Source: Betaproteobacteria bacterium
GTDB lineage: Bacteria > Pseudomonadota > Gammaproteobacteria > Burkholderiales > Usitatibacteraceae
DNA length: 49,497 nucleotides
Assembly (NCBI GenBank): GCA_016790765.1
Contig: JAEUMZ010000164.1
Coordinates: 1-49,497 of the forward strand
Direction of reading: 5' to 3'
Every line of letters begins with the position of its first letter. Within the stretch, counting starts at the first letter, position 1. Below the pieces are notes generated by a model. The model was not told where the DNA came from and ran no database searches. It saw only the letters and a program-made list of their open reading frames with translations. The translations under genes and the position numbers were made by a program. Positions 24,704-33,882 of this stretch are shown in pieces.

Positions 24704-25558
24704 CTATTCCTTCAGTTCGCTCAGTTCAACCTCGCCCGTGAACACGCGCGCCGTCGCGCCGCGCATCAACACCGGGGCCATGGGGTCATGGAGGCCCGGC
24801 CATGTTACCGTGAGTTCCCCGCCGCGCGCGGCGACGTGCACGGTTTCGTCCAGCAATCCCCAGCGGATGCCGGTCACCACCGCGGCGCAGGCCCCGGTGC
24901 CGCAGGCCAGGGTCTCGCCGGCGCCGCGTTCCCAGACGCGCAGCCGGATGTGCGTGCGATCGATGACCTGCATGAAGCCGGCGTTGACGCGCTGCGGAAA
25001 GCGCGGGTGGTGCTCGATGAGCGGCCCCAGCGTCGCCACCGGCGCGGTGTCGACGTCGTCCACGCGCTGCACCGCGTGCGGGTTGCCGATCGCCAGGGCG
25101 AGGATGGTCACCGTGCGGCCGTCCACTTCCAGGGCGTAGGCATCCTCGCGCTGCCCGGCCAGGAACGGCAGCGTGGCGGGCTCGAAGCGCGGCGCGCCGA
25201 AGTTGACGGTCACCGTGCCGTCGGCATTGACGGACGGCTCGATCACGCCGCCCAGGGTTTCGACGCGAATCGAACCCTTTCCGGTCAGGCCGATGTGGCG
25301 GACGAAATCAACGAAGCAGCGCGCGCCATTGCCGCACTGCTCGACCTCGCCGCCGTCGGCATTGAAAATCCGGTAGCGGAAATCGCAGTCCGCACGCGAG
25401 GCCGGCTCCACCAGCAGGACCTGGTCGCAGCCGATGCCGAAATGGCGGTTCGCGAGCCGACGCACGATGCCCGGGGTGAGTTCGATGCGTTGCGAGACGC
25501 CGTCGAGCATGACGAAGTCATTGCCCTGACCGTGCATCTTGGTGAAGCGAAGCAGCAA
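24704..25558 (-). CDS. dapF: Diaminopimelate epimerase
   Basis: A 284-residue epimerase that converts LL- to meso-diaminopimelate for lysine and peptidoglycan synthesis. The catalytic cysteines are C75 in [11 protein letters not shown] and C219 in LACGTGAC. The N-terminal motif [13 protein letters not shown] is standard. In the first active-site loop the common ADGSE is ADGGE here. The start is a TTG at 25558 giving [10 protein letters not shown]; no ATG upstream of the conserved region is available. Confidence 0.95.
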   Translation of the reverse strand: MLLRFTKMHGQGNDFVMLDGVSQRIELTPGIVRRLANRHFGIGCDQVLLVEPASRADCDFRYRIFNADGGEVEQCGNGARCFVDFVRHIGLTGKGSIRVETLGGVIEPSVNADGTVTVNFGAPRFEPATLPFLAGQREDAYALEVDGRTVTILALAIGNPHAVQRVDDVDTAPVATLGPLIEHHPRFPQRVNAGFMQVIDRTHIRLRVWERGAGETLACGTGACAAVVTGIRWGLLDETVHVAARGGELTVTWPGLHDPMAPVLMRGATARVFTGEVELSELKE

Positions 25559-25571
25559 GCGGGAGCGGCGC

Positions 25572-25850
25572 CTATTCCGGGGTGTAGATGAACGGACCGT
25601 CCTGCAGGTTGGGGTCCTTCTCGATCTCGGCGCAGTCCTCGACGTTCATGGCCGGCGGGTCGTCGGGCGAATTGCGCACCGAGGCACGGAACTCCGGATC
25701 GGACACGGCCTGCTTGACGGCGTATTCGCACGCGGAGTCCGCCGTTTCCGATTGCACGTAAACGGTCTTCAGGAAGCCGTAGTAGCCCTCGCCGCCTTCG
25801 CGCGCCAGCCGGAAATGTTCACCTCGAAGCAAGACCTGGAATTGCGCCAT
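25572..25850 (-). CDS. Small conserved protein of unknown function
   Basis: A 92-residue acidic protein without signal peptide or membrane segment. It begins [15 protein letters not shown] and ends FIYTPE. I do not recognise the family. It lies 13 bp upstream of dapF and on the same strand, so it is likely in one transcript with dapF-DUF484-xerC. The ATG at 25850 and normal codon use support it being a real gene. Confidence 0.65.
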   Translation of the reverse strand: MAQFQVLLRGEHFRLAREGGEGYYGFLKTVYVQSETADSACEYAVKQAVSDPEFRASVRNSPDDPPAMNVEDCAEIEKDPNLQDGPFIYTPE

Positions 25851-25887
25851 CGCAAAAGCTCCCCATCCCTCCCGGAAACGGCTTCAT

Positions 25888-26748
25888 TTAATCATAAAAG
25901 CCCGGCTCTCCGGGAGGCCGGGTCTTGAACCGTTTGTGCACCCAGAAGTACTGGCCAGGCATTTCGCGGATGCGCTCCTCGAGGAAGGCGTTCATGCGTC
26001 GCGCGTCGGCCACGTCGTCGCCGGACGGGAAGTTGTCCCACGCCGGATAGCAGCGCGCCTCATACCCGGTGGCCGTCATGCGCGCGATCATCGGCACGAC
26101 CTTGGCACCGGTGATGCGGCAGATGCGCGACAAGGCGGTCACGGTGGCGGTGGGGATGCCGAAAAAATCCGCGAACACGGTGTCGCGGGCGCCGAAGTCC
26201 ATGTCCGGCAGGTAGTAGAACGGGCGCCCGGCCTTGAGCGCCTTCAGGACCGGGCGCAGCCCCTGCTGGCGCGTGACCAGCTCCGCGCCGTTCCAGCGCT
26301 GGCGCGCCCGGCGCAGCGCGCGGTCGAACACGGTGTTCTTCTGCACCGAGTACATGCTGAATCCCGTGGGGTAGTGGTGCGAGAAGCGCGCACCGGCGAA
26401 CTCGAGCCCGGCGAAGTGCGGGGCCAGCACGATCACCGGGGCCTTGCCGTGCCAGGCATCGATGAAATGGAAATCGACCGGCTCGACCACGGCGATGGCC
26501 TCGTCCACCGGGGCGTACCACAGGTGACCCAGCTCCAGCGCCGAGGCGGACAGGTTGCGAAACACCTCGCGGCCGATGGCAATGCGCTCGGCCTCGGTCT
26601 TCTCGGGAAGGCAGGCGCGCAGGTTGATGAGCGTGACCCGGCGGCGGCCGATATGGAACAGCGCGCTGCCCAGGGCGCGGCCCATCGCGCGCACCCAGGT
26701 GCGCGGCAACCAGCGCAGGCACCACAGGAGCAGCAGCACGAGTCTCAT
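25888..26748 (-). CDS. LpxL/HtrB-family acyltransferase (copy 1, HX4E)
   Basis: A protein of about 286 residues, probably bound to the inner membrane through its N-terminal hydrophobic helix ([15 protein letters not shown]). It belongs to the lipid A late acyltransferase superfamily; the catalytic motif is H-x4-E in APHFAGLEFAG (about residues 107-112). FYYLPDMDFG and YFWVHKRFKTRP near the end are also typical. The ATG at 26748 overlaps the stop of the upstream acyltransferase gene by four bases, so the two are coupled. It adds a secondary acyl chain to lipid A or acts on another lipid; chain specificity is unknown. Confidence 0.88.
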   Translation of the reverse strand: MRLVLLLLWCLRWLPRTWVRAMGRALGSALFHIGRRRVTLINLRACLPEKTEAERIAIGREVFRNLSASALELGHLWYAPVDEAIAVVEPVDFHFIDAWHGKAPVIVLAPHFAGLEFAGARFSHHYPTGFSMYSVQKNTVFDRALRRARQRWNGAELVTRQQGLRPVLKALKAGRPFYYLPDMDFGARDTVFADFFGIPTATVTALSRICRITGAKVVPMIARMTATGYEARCYPAWDNFPSGDDVADARRMNAFLEERIREMPGQYFWVHKRFKTRPPGEPGFYD

Positions 26749-27626
26749 GCGGCGACGCCTTGCGGCGGCAGCGGGGCGCCGGCCGGGTGCTTGTAGCGGT
26801 TGTAACCCCACAGGTATTGCGCCGGGGCCAGCGCCACCAGCTGTTCCACTGCGCCATTGGTGGCGCGTGCGGCCGCCTGCTTGTCCTTCGGGTATTCAAG
26901 CGGCGGAGCGACGTGGATATGGTAACCGCGTCCCCAGGGCAGGCGCTCGGCGAAGAAGAACAGCACCACCGCGCCGGTGGACTCGGCCAGGCGCGGCAGC
27001 AGCGTCATCGTGAATGCCGGGGCACCGAAGAAATCCGCCCACACGCCGTCGCCGCCGGCGTCGGGCGCGGGCACCTGGTCGGGCAGGATCATGATGTTGC
27101 CGCCGGCTTTGAGGGTCTTCAGCAACTGGCGCACGCCGGACGCATCCGCCGGCGCGGTGGTCGCGCCGCCGCGCACGCGACCGGCCTGCATGATCGGTTC
27201 CAGCCACGCGAGCTTGGGCGGGCGGTAGAGCGCGGTGATGGGGATGCGCGTTTCCGCATAGCGCCCCGCGATGTCGTAGCACCCAAGGTGCGGGGTGACC
27301 AGGATCACCGGGCGGCCGGCCGCCTTGGCCGCGTCCACGTGCTCCCAGCCGGTGGCGCCGCGCAGTACGCCGTAGAGGCGCGGCAGCGGCGCCGTCCAGG
27401 CAAACGCAAGCTCGCTCATGCCCTTGCCCGATTCCGCAACCACCCGCCGCCTGAGGGCCGCCGGCGACGTGCACCCGGTGGCCGCGCAATAGCGGGCCAG
27501 ATTGTTGCGCGTGATGCGGCGGTGGCGCGGCGAGACCCCCCACAGCAGCCAACCCAGCAATACGCCAACCGCATGGTTGAGCGGCAGGGGCAGCGCGCCC
27601 AGGATGGAGAAGGCCAGCCTCAGCAT
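26745..27626 (-). CDS. LpxL/HtrB-family acyltransferase (copy 2, HX4D)
   Basis: A protein of about 293 residues with the same fold as its downstream neighbour. The motif is H-x4-D in [11 protein letters not shown], and IMILPDQVP and YLWGYNRYK are the later conserved segments. ATG 27626 ([10 protein letters not shown]) is preferred over the GTG at 27644. It is divergent from metK. Adjacent LpxL-type genes next to metK are frequent in betaproteobacteria, which helps to place the organism. Confidence 0.88.
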   Translation of the reverse strand: MLRLAFSILGALPLPLNHAVGVLLGWLLWGVSPRHRRITRNNLARYCAATGCTSPAALRRRVVAESGKGMSELAFAWTAPLPRLYGVLRGATGWEHVDAAKAAGRPVILVTPHLGCYDIAGRYAETRIPITALYRPPKLAWLEPIMQAGRVRGGATTAPADASGVRQLLKTLKAGGNIMILPDQVPAPDAGGDGVWADFFGAPAFTMTLLPRLAESTGAVVLFFFAERLPWGRGYHIHVAPPLEYPKDKQAAARATNGAVEQLVALAPAQYLWGYNRYKHPAGAPLPPQGVAA

Positions 27627-27663
27627 GGCCGGCGGGCGCTGCACCCGGTAGCGCCTGCCGCTC

Positions 27664-27672
27664 TGCTAAAAT
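27664..27672 (+). promoter_or_regulatory. Extended -10 promoter for metK
   Basis: TGCTAAAAT at 27664-27672 fits the extended -10 form TGnTAnnnT, about 90 bp before the metK start. No good -35 is seen. It is the only such sequence in the divergent gap between the acyltransferase start and metK. Confidence 0.45.
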
Positions 27673-27763
27673 GCGCCGCTTTTCCGCCTTCGCTCTTGGG
27701 GGCGGCAACGTCGATGCGCGCGTCGGGTTTCGCGCGGTGTTTTTGCGGCATAAGGAGCAGTCA

Positions 27764-28975
<1,212 letters not shown>

Positions 28976-28978
28976 GCG

Positions 28979-28984
28979 TATAAT
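28979..28984 (+). promoter_or_regulatory. -10 box of the ahcY leader
   Basis: TATAAT at 28979-28984, four bases after the metK stop. Transcription would begin near 28991, exactly where the riboswitch aptamer starts. A recognisable -35 would lie inside the metK coding end; none is convincing. Confidence 0.55.
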
Positions 28985-28990
28985 TTCGAG

Positions 28991-29050
28991 CTTCCGAGGG
29001 GCGCTGCGAGCAGCGGGTTGTCAAGACCCGGTCTGACCAGGCTCGGAGAC
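28991..29050 (+). promoter_or_regulatory. S-adenosylhomocysteine (SAH) riboswitch
   Basis: The sequence TCCGAGGGGCGCTGCGAGC, a hairpin and then CCAGGCTCGGA matches the SAH riboswitch aptamer. Helix P1 pairs TCCGAG (28993-28998) with CTCGGA (29042-29047). The conserved GAGG-GCGCTGCGA and CCAGGCTCGG blocks are both present. It lies between metK and ahcY. SAH riboswitches are known to raise expression of SAH-recycling genes when SAH accumulates. Confidence 0.92.
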
Positions 29051-29060
29051 GAACAGAACC

Positions 29061-29103
29061 AAACGGCGCCCACACTGCAACCAGTGTGGGCGCCGTTTTT
29101 TTT
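29061..29103 (+). terminator. Intrinsic terminator in the ahcY leader
   Basis: A 16-bp stem, AAACGGCGCCCACACT (29061-29076) with AGTGTGGGCGCCGTTT (29083-29098), has a 6-nt loop and a run of eight T (29096-29103). It stands between the SAH aptamer and the ahcY Shine-Dalgarno site, so it is the likely expression platform. Confidence 0.88.
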
Positions 29104-29136
29104 CGCGCTCGCGACATTGAAACCCAGGAGCACACC

Positions 29137-30561
29137 ATGAATGCCATTCTCAAACCGAAGAACCTCATCGACGGCGATTACGTCGTCGCCGACCTGAAGC
29201 TCGCCGAGTGGGGCAACAAGGAAATCCGCATCGCCGAAACCGAGATGCCGGGCCTGATGGCGATCCGCGAGGAATTCGCCGCCACCCGCCCACTGCAGGG
29301 CGCGCGCATTTCAGGTTCCCTGCACATGACCATCCAGACCGCCGTGCTGATCCAGACGCTCGAGGCCCTGGGCGCCGAGGTTCGCTGGGCCTCGTGCAAC
29401 ATCTTTTCCACCCAAGACCACGCCGCGGCGGCCATCGCCGCCAACGGCACGCCGGTATTCGCCGTCAAGGGCGAGACGCTGGAGGACTACTGGGACTACA
29501 CCCACCGCATCTTCGACTGGAAGGACGGCGGCTACTCGAACATGATCCTCGACGACGGCGGCGACGCGACCCTGCTGCTGCACATCGGGACCAAGGCCGA
29601 GACCGACCCGGCCGTCCTCGCCAAGCCCGGCTCCGAAGAGGAGACCATCCTGTTCGCCTCCATCAAGGCGCAGCTGGCCAAGGACCCCAAGTGGTATTCC
29701 ACGCGCCTGAAACACATCAAGGGCGTGACCGAGGAAACCACCACCGGCGTGAAGCGCCTGTACCAGATGGCCAAGGAAGGCAAGCTCGCGTTTCCGGCCA
29801 TCAATGTGAACGACAGCGTCACCAAGTCCAAGTTCGACAACCTCTACGGCTGCCGCGAATCGCTGGTCGATGCCATCAAGCGCGCCACCGACGTGATGAT
29901 CGCCGGCAAGATCGCCGTCGTCGCGGGCTACGGTGACGTCGGCAAGGGCTCGGCGCAGGCGCTGCGCGCGCTGTCCGCCCAGGTGTGGGTGACCGAGATC
30001 GACCCGATCTGCGCGCTGCAGGCCGCCATGGAAGGCTACCGCGTGGTGACCATGGAATACGCCGCCGACAAGGCCGACATCTTTGTCACCGCCACCGGCA
30101 ATTACCACATCATCACGCACGACCACATGGCGAAGATGAAGGACCAGGCCATCGTCTGCAACATCGGCCACTTCGACAACGAAATCGACGTCGCCTCGGT
30201 CGAGAAGTACAAGTGGGAGGAGATCAAGCCGCAGGTCGATCACATCATCTTCCCCGACGGCAAGCGCATCATCCTGCTCGCCAAGGGTCGCCTGGTGAAC
30301 CTCGGCTGCGGCACCGGGCACCCGAGCTACGTGATGTCCTCCTCGTTCGCCAACCAGACCATCGCGCAGATTGAGTTGTACGCCAACACCGAAAAGTACC
30401 CGGTCGGCGTCTACACGCTGCCCAAGCACCTGGACGAAAAGGTGGCGCGCCTGCAGTTGAAGAAGCTCAATGCGCAGTTGACGACGCTGACCGACCAGCA
30501 GGCGGCGTATATCCATGTCTCCAAGCAGGGGCCGTACAAGCCGGATAGTTATCGGTATTGA
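29137..30561 (+). CDS. ahcY: Adenosylhomocysteinase
   Basis: A 474-residue NAD-dependent enzyme that splits SAH to homocysteine and adenosine. Conserved parts are [17 protein letters not shown], the NAD loop [15 protein letters not shown] (about 264-278) and the C-terminal [12 protein letters not shown]. It has the insertion of about 40 residues near 145-190 that marks the bacterial/plant form. The ATG at 29137 follows CAGGAG with spacing six. Expression is expected to be controlled by the SAH riboswitch and terminator just upstream. Confidence 0.97.
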   Translation: MNAILKPKNLIDGDYVVADLKLAEWGNKEIRIAETEMPGLMAIREEFAATRPLQGARISGSLHMTIQTAVLIQTLEALGAEVRWASCNIFSTQDHAAAAIAANGTPVFAVKGETLEDYWDYTHRIFDWKDGGYSNMILDDGGDATLLLHIGTKAETDPAVLAKPGSEEETILFASIKAQLAKDPKWYSTRLKHIKGVTEETTTGVKRLYQMAKEGKLAFPAINVNDSVTKSKFDNLYGCRESLVDAIKRATDVMIAGKIAVVAGYGDVGKGSAQALRALSAQVWVTEIDPICALQAAMEGYRVVTMEYAADKADIFVTATGNYHIITHDHMAKMKDQAIVCNIGHFDNEIDVASVEKYKWEEIKPQVDHIIFPDGKRIILLAKGRLVNLGCGTGHPSYVMSSSFANQTIAQIELYANTEKYPVGVYTLPKHLDEKVARLQLKKLNAQLTTLTDQQAAYIHVSKQGPYKPDSYRY

Positions 30562-30564
30562 TTC

Positions 30565-30594
30565 GGTGAGGGGTGAGGAGAGAGGAGTGAGGAG
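30565..30594. repeat. Left inverted repeat of the four-helix-bundle cassette
   Basis: A purine-rich sequence GGTGAGGGGTGAGGAGAGAGGAGTGAGGAG right after the ahcY stop. Its complement appears at 30944-30974 with only a few differences. It contains the Shine-Dalgarno and start codon of the enclosed gene. Confidence 0.65.
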
Positions 30595-30943
30595 AAAACA
30601 TCACGAACTCCATGCGTGGCAGCTTGCGATAGAGCTAGTGAAAGAGGTTTATGCCTTGTCGGAAAAATTCCCTCGCGATGAGGCCTATGGCCTGACTGCC
30701 CAAGTCCGCCGTGCAGCCATATCGATCCCTTCAAACATTGCTGAAGGAGCTGCTCGGGCAACGGACAGGGAGTTCTTGTACTTTCTCCACGTATCGCGTG
30801 GTTCATTGAGTGAGCTGGAAACACAAATCGTATTGGCGAAGGAACTCGGGTTCCTGAAAGAGTCGGAACGGGTGGATCAGTTGATTGAAAACGTCTTTTC
30901 CAAGTTGGGCGGCCTGATCAAAGCGAAAAAGGTCAAAGAATGA
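30587..30943 (+). CDS. Four-helix-bundle protein, 23S rRNA intervening-sequence (S23) family
   Basis: A 118-residue protein. Motifs are HHELHAWQLAIELVKEVY, FPRDEAYGLTAQVRRAAISIPSNIAEG (about 25-55) and FLYFLHVSRGSLSELETQIVLAKELGF, which are diagnostic for the family first found in 23S rRNA intervening sequences and related to the Avd proteins of diversity-generating retroelements. The function is unknown; the fold forms a pentameric barrel in known structures. GTG 30587 is chosen for its upstream GAGGAG; GTG 30566 is possible. The stop overlaps the metF start (ATGA). It sits between ahcY and metF, bounded by inverted repeats, as an inserted unit. Confidence 0.88.
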   Translation: MRRKHHELHAWQLAIELVKEVYALSEKFPRDEAYGLTAQVRRAAISIPSNIAEGAARATDREFLYFLHVSRGSLSELETQIVLAKELGFLKESERVDQLIENVFSKLGGLIKAKKVKE

Positions 30944-31794
30944 CTCCCTCACTCCTCACGCCTCACCCCTCTCCGAGCTTCTCATTCGAGTTTTTTCCGC
31001 CCAAGACCCCCGAGGGCGTCGCCAAGTTGCGCGACACGGTCAATCAGCTCGGCCAGTTGAAGCCGACTTTCTTCTCCGTCACTTTCGGGGCGGGTGGATC
31101 AACGCAAGAAGGGACACTTTCCACGGTGCTCGACATCCGCGCGGCGGGCCACGCGGCCGCACCGCACCTGTCGTGCATCGGGTCCACGCGCGAGAACATC
31201 CGCGCCATGATCCACAAGTACAAGGACGCCGGCATCAAGCACATGGTGGCGCTGCGCGGGGACCTGCCGTCCGGCATGGCGGTGGCGGGGGAATTCCGTT
31301 ACGCGTCCGACCTGGTGGCCTTCATTCGCGAGGAAACGGGCGACCACTTCCACATCGAGGTGGCCGCCTACCCGGAGTACCACCCGCAGGCGCGCTACGC
31401 GCAGGAAGACCTGAAGAACTTCAAGCGCAAGGTCGAGGCGGGCGCCAACTCGGCGATGACGCAGTATTTCTATAATCCCGATGCGTATTTCCATTTCGTC
31501 GACGAAGTGCGCGCCATGGGCGTCAACGTGCCCATTGTGCCGGGCGTGATGCCGATCGGGAGCTTTTCGCAACTTGCGCGCTTTTCGGATGCCTGCGGTG
31601 CGGAAATACCGCGCTGGATTCGCCGCAAGATGGAAGGGTTTGGCGACGACACCGCATCCATCCGCGCATTCGGGCTCGACGTGGTCACCGACCTCAGCGC
31701 CAAGCTGCTCGAAGGCGGGGCGCCGGGCCTCCATTTCTACACGCTCAATCAGGCGGGCCTTTCGACAACGATTTGCCAGCGGCTGGGCATTTGA
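30940..31794 (+). CDS. metF: Methylenetetrahydrofolate reductase
   Basis: A 284-residue flavoprotein that reduces 5,10-methylene- to 5,methyl-tetrahydrofolate for methionine synthesis. FEFFPPKTPEG at the start, VTFGAGGSTQEGT, MVALRGDLP and EVAAYPEYHP are family motifs. The ATG at 30940 overlaps the stop of the four-helix-bundle gene, implying coupling. The first eleven residues, MTPSLLTPHPS, come from the right-hand inverted repeat; most relatives start close to the SFSFEFFPP segment. Confidence 0.95.
   Translation: MTPSLLTPHPSPSFSFEFFPPKTPEGVAKLRDTVNQLGQLKPTFFSVTFGAGGSTQEGTLSTVLDIRAAGHAAAPHLSCIGSTRENIRAMIHKYKDAGIKHMVALRGDLPSGMAVAGEFRYASDLVAFIREETGDHFHIEVAAYPEYHPQARYAQEDLKNFKRKVEAGANSAMTQYFYNPDAYFHFVDEVRAMGVNVPIVPGVMPIGSFSQLARFSDACGAEIPRWIRRKMEGFGDDTASIRAFGLDVVTDLSAKLLEGGAPGLHFYTLNQAGLSTTICQRLGI
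30944..30974. repeat. Right inverted repeat of the four-helix-bundle cassette
   Basis: CTCCCTCACTCCTCACGCCTCACCCCTCTCC is the near complement of 30565-30594; after alignment roughly four or five positions differ. It lies inside the metF coding sequence, in codons 2-12. Confidence 0.65.
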
Positions 31795-31837
31795 CCGCGC
31801 GGGCCGTCGCATTCCCTGCGCGCCGCGCGTCGTTGCC

Positions 31838-32257
31838 ATGTTGAATTTCTCGCCCGAGACCGGCCTTTCAGGACTCGCGGCGTCAGCATTTCTGTCGGCC
31901 ACGCTGCTGCCGGGGAATTCCGAGGCCGTGCTGCTCGCCGTGCTGTCGCAACACTTATCCCTGTTCTGGCCTGCCGTGGCGGTGGCGACGGCAGCCAATA
32001 CGGCCGGCGGCATGACCTCCTACGCGCTGGGCCGGCTGGTGCCCAAACGCGTGGAACACCGCGCACTGGCGTGGCTCTCGCACCGCGGCGCCGCGATGCT
32101 GGTGTTCGCATGGGTGCCGGTCATCGGCGACGCGCTGTGCGTGGCCGCGGGCTGGCTGCGCTTGTCGCCGTGGGTCGCCACGTTCTACATGGCGCTGGGC
32201 AAGGGGATGCGCTACCTCGCGGTCGCCATGCTGTGGGAGCGCGTCACGACCCTTTGA
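31838..32257 (+). CDS. yqaA: YqaA-family inner-membrane protein
   Basis: A 139-residue membrane protein with about four hydrophobic segments, of the VTT/DedA-related YqaA group. The N-terminal signature SAFLSATLLPGNSEAVL closely matches E. coli YqaA, and the later GDALCVAAGWLRLS and GKGMRYLAVA segments also fit. DedA relatives move lipids or act in membrane homeostasis; the role of YqaA is not settled. The ATG at 31838 is 43 bp after metF. It ends four bases before the stop of the convergent binding-protein gene. Confidence 0.88.
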   Translation: MLNFSPETGLSGLAASAFLSATLLPGNSEAVLLAVLSQHLSLFWPAVAVATAANTAGGMTSYALGRLVPKRVEHRALAWLSHRGAAMLVFAWVPVIGDALCVAAGWLRLSPWVATFYMALGKGMRYLAVAMLWERVTTL

Positions 32258-32261
32258 AGGG

Positions 32262-33842
32262 TCATGGGAGCTTCACCCAGGGAATCCACAGGACATTGTT
32301 CGGGCGGTGCACGACGTGCATGCCCTTCTTCGAGGCCCAGGGAATCATCTGCGTGTGCAACGGGATCACGTGCACCTCGTCGTGGATGATCTGCGCGGCC
32401 TGGTTGATCATCTTTTGGCGTTCGGGCAGGTTCATTTCGCCTTCGAGCTTGGTGATCAGTGCGTCGAGCGCCTCGTTCTTTGCGCGGCCGTAGTTGGATT
32501 CGCCGCCGCCGGCCTTTTCGTCGCGGCTGTGCATCACCGGCTTCAAGATGAAGATGGCGTCCGACGAACCGCCGCCCCAGCCGGCCAGGTGCGCGGAGGA
32601 ATCGTGCGACTGCACCTTGGGGAAGAATTTCGACTTGGTCATGGTCTCGACCTTGGCATTGATGCCCACCTTGGCCCACATCGCGGCGATCGCCACGCAG
32701 AGTTTCTCGTCGTTGATGTAGCGGTCGTTCGGGCACGTGAAGGTGAACCCGAAGCCATTCGGGTAGCCGGCCTCGGCAAGCAGCTTCTTGGCCCTGGCCG
32801 GGTCGTACGGATGGCGCTTGTCCTGCGCGGCGGGCACCCCGGCGCCGATCGGGTCCGGGTAGGCGATGGCGGTGGGGGAGGACAGGCCGCGCATCACCGA
32901 GGTCTTGAGCGCTTGGACATCGATCGCCTGGTACAGCGCCAAGCGCACGCGCTTGTCCTTGAACGGATTCCTGCCCTTCACGTCGCTGTACAGCAGCTCG
33001 TTGCGGTCCTGGTCCAGGCCCAGGTAGATCAGGCGGATCTCGCGGCCGTCCCAGATCTTGATGGCGGCGTCGTTCCTCAGCGCCGGAACGTCCTGCACCG
33101 GCGGGTCGAGCACGAAGTCGAGCTGCCCCGATTTCAGCGCCGCCATGCGCGTGGCCGCGCTGCCGATCGGCCGGTACTCGATGTCGATGACATTGCCCTC
33201 GAACTCCCCCGCCTTGATGCCCCACCAGTTCGGGTTCTTCTTGTGCACCAGTTTCACGCCCTGCTCCCAGGTCACCAGCATGAACGGCCCGGTGCCCATG
33301 GCGTTGCGCGTGGCGTAGGTCTCCTCCTTCTTGATGTAGTCCAGCGGCTTGACCACGCCGTGTTTCTCGCACCAGGCCTTGCTCATGATGAAGATGTTGC
33401 CCACCGTCTCGGCCATCACCGGGTTGGGCACCGGGGTGGTGAACTCCACCGTGTGATCGTCGATCTTCCTCGGCGTGCCGGACTGCGTGGCGTAGAGCTT
33501 GAAGGTGACGGTGGACTCGCGCGCGCGGTTGAACGAGAACACCACGTCGTCGGCGGTGAGGGGCGAACCGTCGTGGAACTTCACGCCCTTGCGGAGCTTG
33601 AACACCCAGGTCGTGGGCGAGGTGTTGGTCCAGGATTCGGCCAGGCCGGGCTTGACCTTCATGTCCTTGCCGCGCACCACCAGGTACTCGTACACCAGGT
33701 TGTTCTGCGAGTTGTTGAAGGTCTCGTTCTGCGAGTGGGGATCCAGCGTGGCGGCATCGCCCTGCGAGGACCAGCGCAGGGTCTTCGCGTGGGCGCCAGC
33801 GCATGCGGCGGCCAGCATCAGTACGAACAGCAATTTGTTCAT
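32262..33842 (-). CDS. Family-5 solute-binding protein (peptide/nickel type), copy 1
   Basis: A protein of about 526 residues with a signal peptide (MNKLLFVLMLAAACAGAHA) and the SBP_bac_5 fold: RKGVKFHDGSPLTADDVVFSFNR is the standard signature. Such proteins carry oligopeptides, dipeptides, nickel or sugars to an ABC permease. No permease or ATPase gene is adjacent. It has no lipobox, so it should be free in the periplasm. Two paralogues follow in the window. ATG 33842 is preceded by GGGAAG. Confidence 0.92.
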   Translation of the reverse strand: MNKLLFVLMLAAACAGAHAKTLRWSSQGDAATLDPHSQNETFNNSQNNLVYEYLVVRGKDMKVKPGLAESWTNTSPTTWVFKLRKGVKFHDGSPLTADDVVFSFNRARESTVTFKLYATQSGTPRKIDDHTVEFTTPVPNPVMAETVGNIFIMSKAWCEKHGVVKPLDYIKKEETYATRNAMGTGPFMLVTWEQGVKLVHKKNPNWWGIKAGEFEGNVIDIEYRPIGSAATRMAALKSGQLDFVLDPPVQDVPALRNDAAIKIWDGREIRLIYLGLDQDRNELLYSDVKGRNPFKDKRVRLALYQAIDVQALKTSVMRGLSSPTAIAYPDPIGAGVPAAQDKRHPYDPARAKKLLAEAGYPNGFGFTFTCPNDRYINDEKLCVAIAAMWAKVGINAKVETMTKSKFFPKVQSHDSSAHLAGWGGGSSDAIFILKPVMHSRDEKAGGGESNYGRAKNEALDALITKLEGEMNLPERQKMINQAAQIIHDEVHVIPLHTQMIPWASKKGMHVVHRPNNVLWIPWVKLP

Positions 33843-33882
33843 GGTCTTCCCTTTTGTCATGGCGCGGTGCCGTGCGCCCAGC

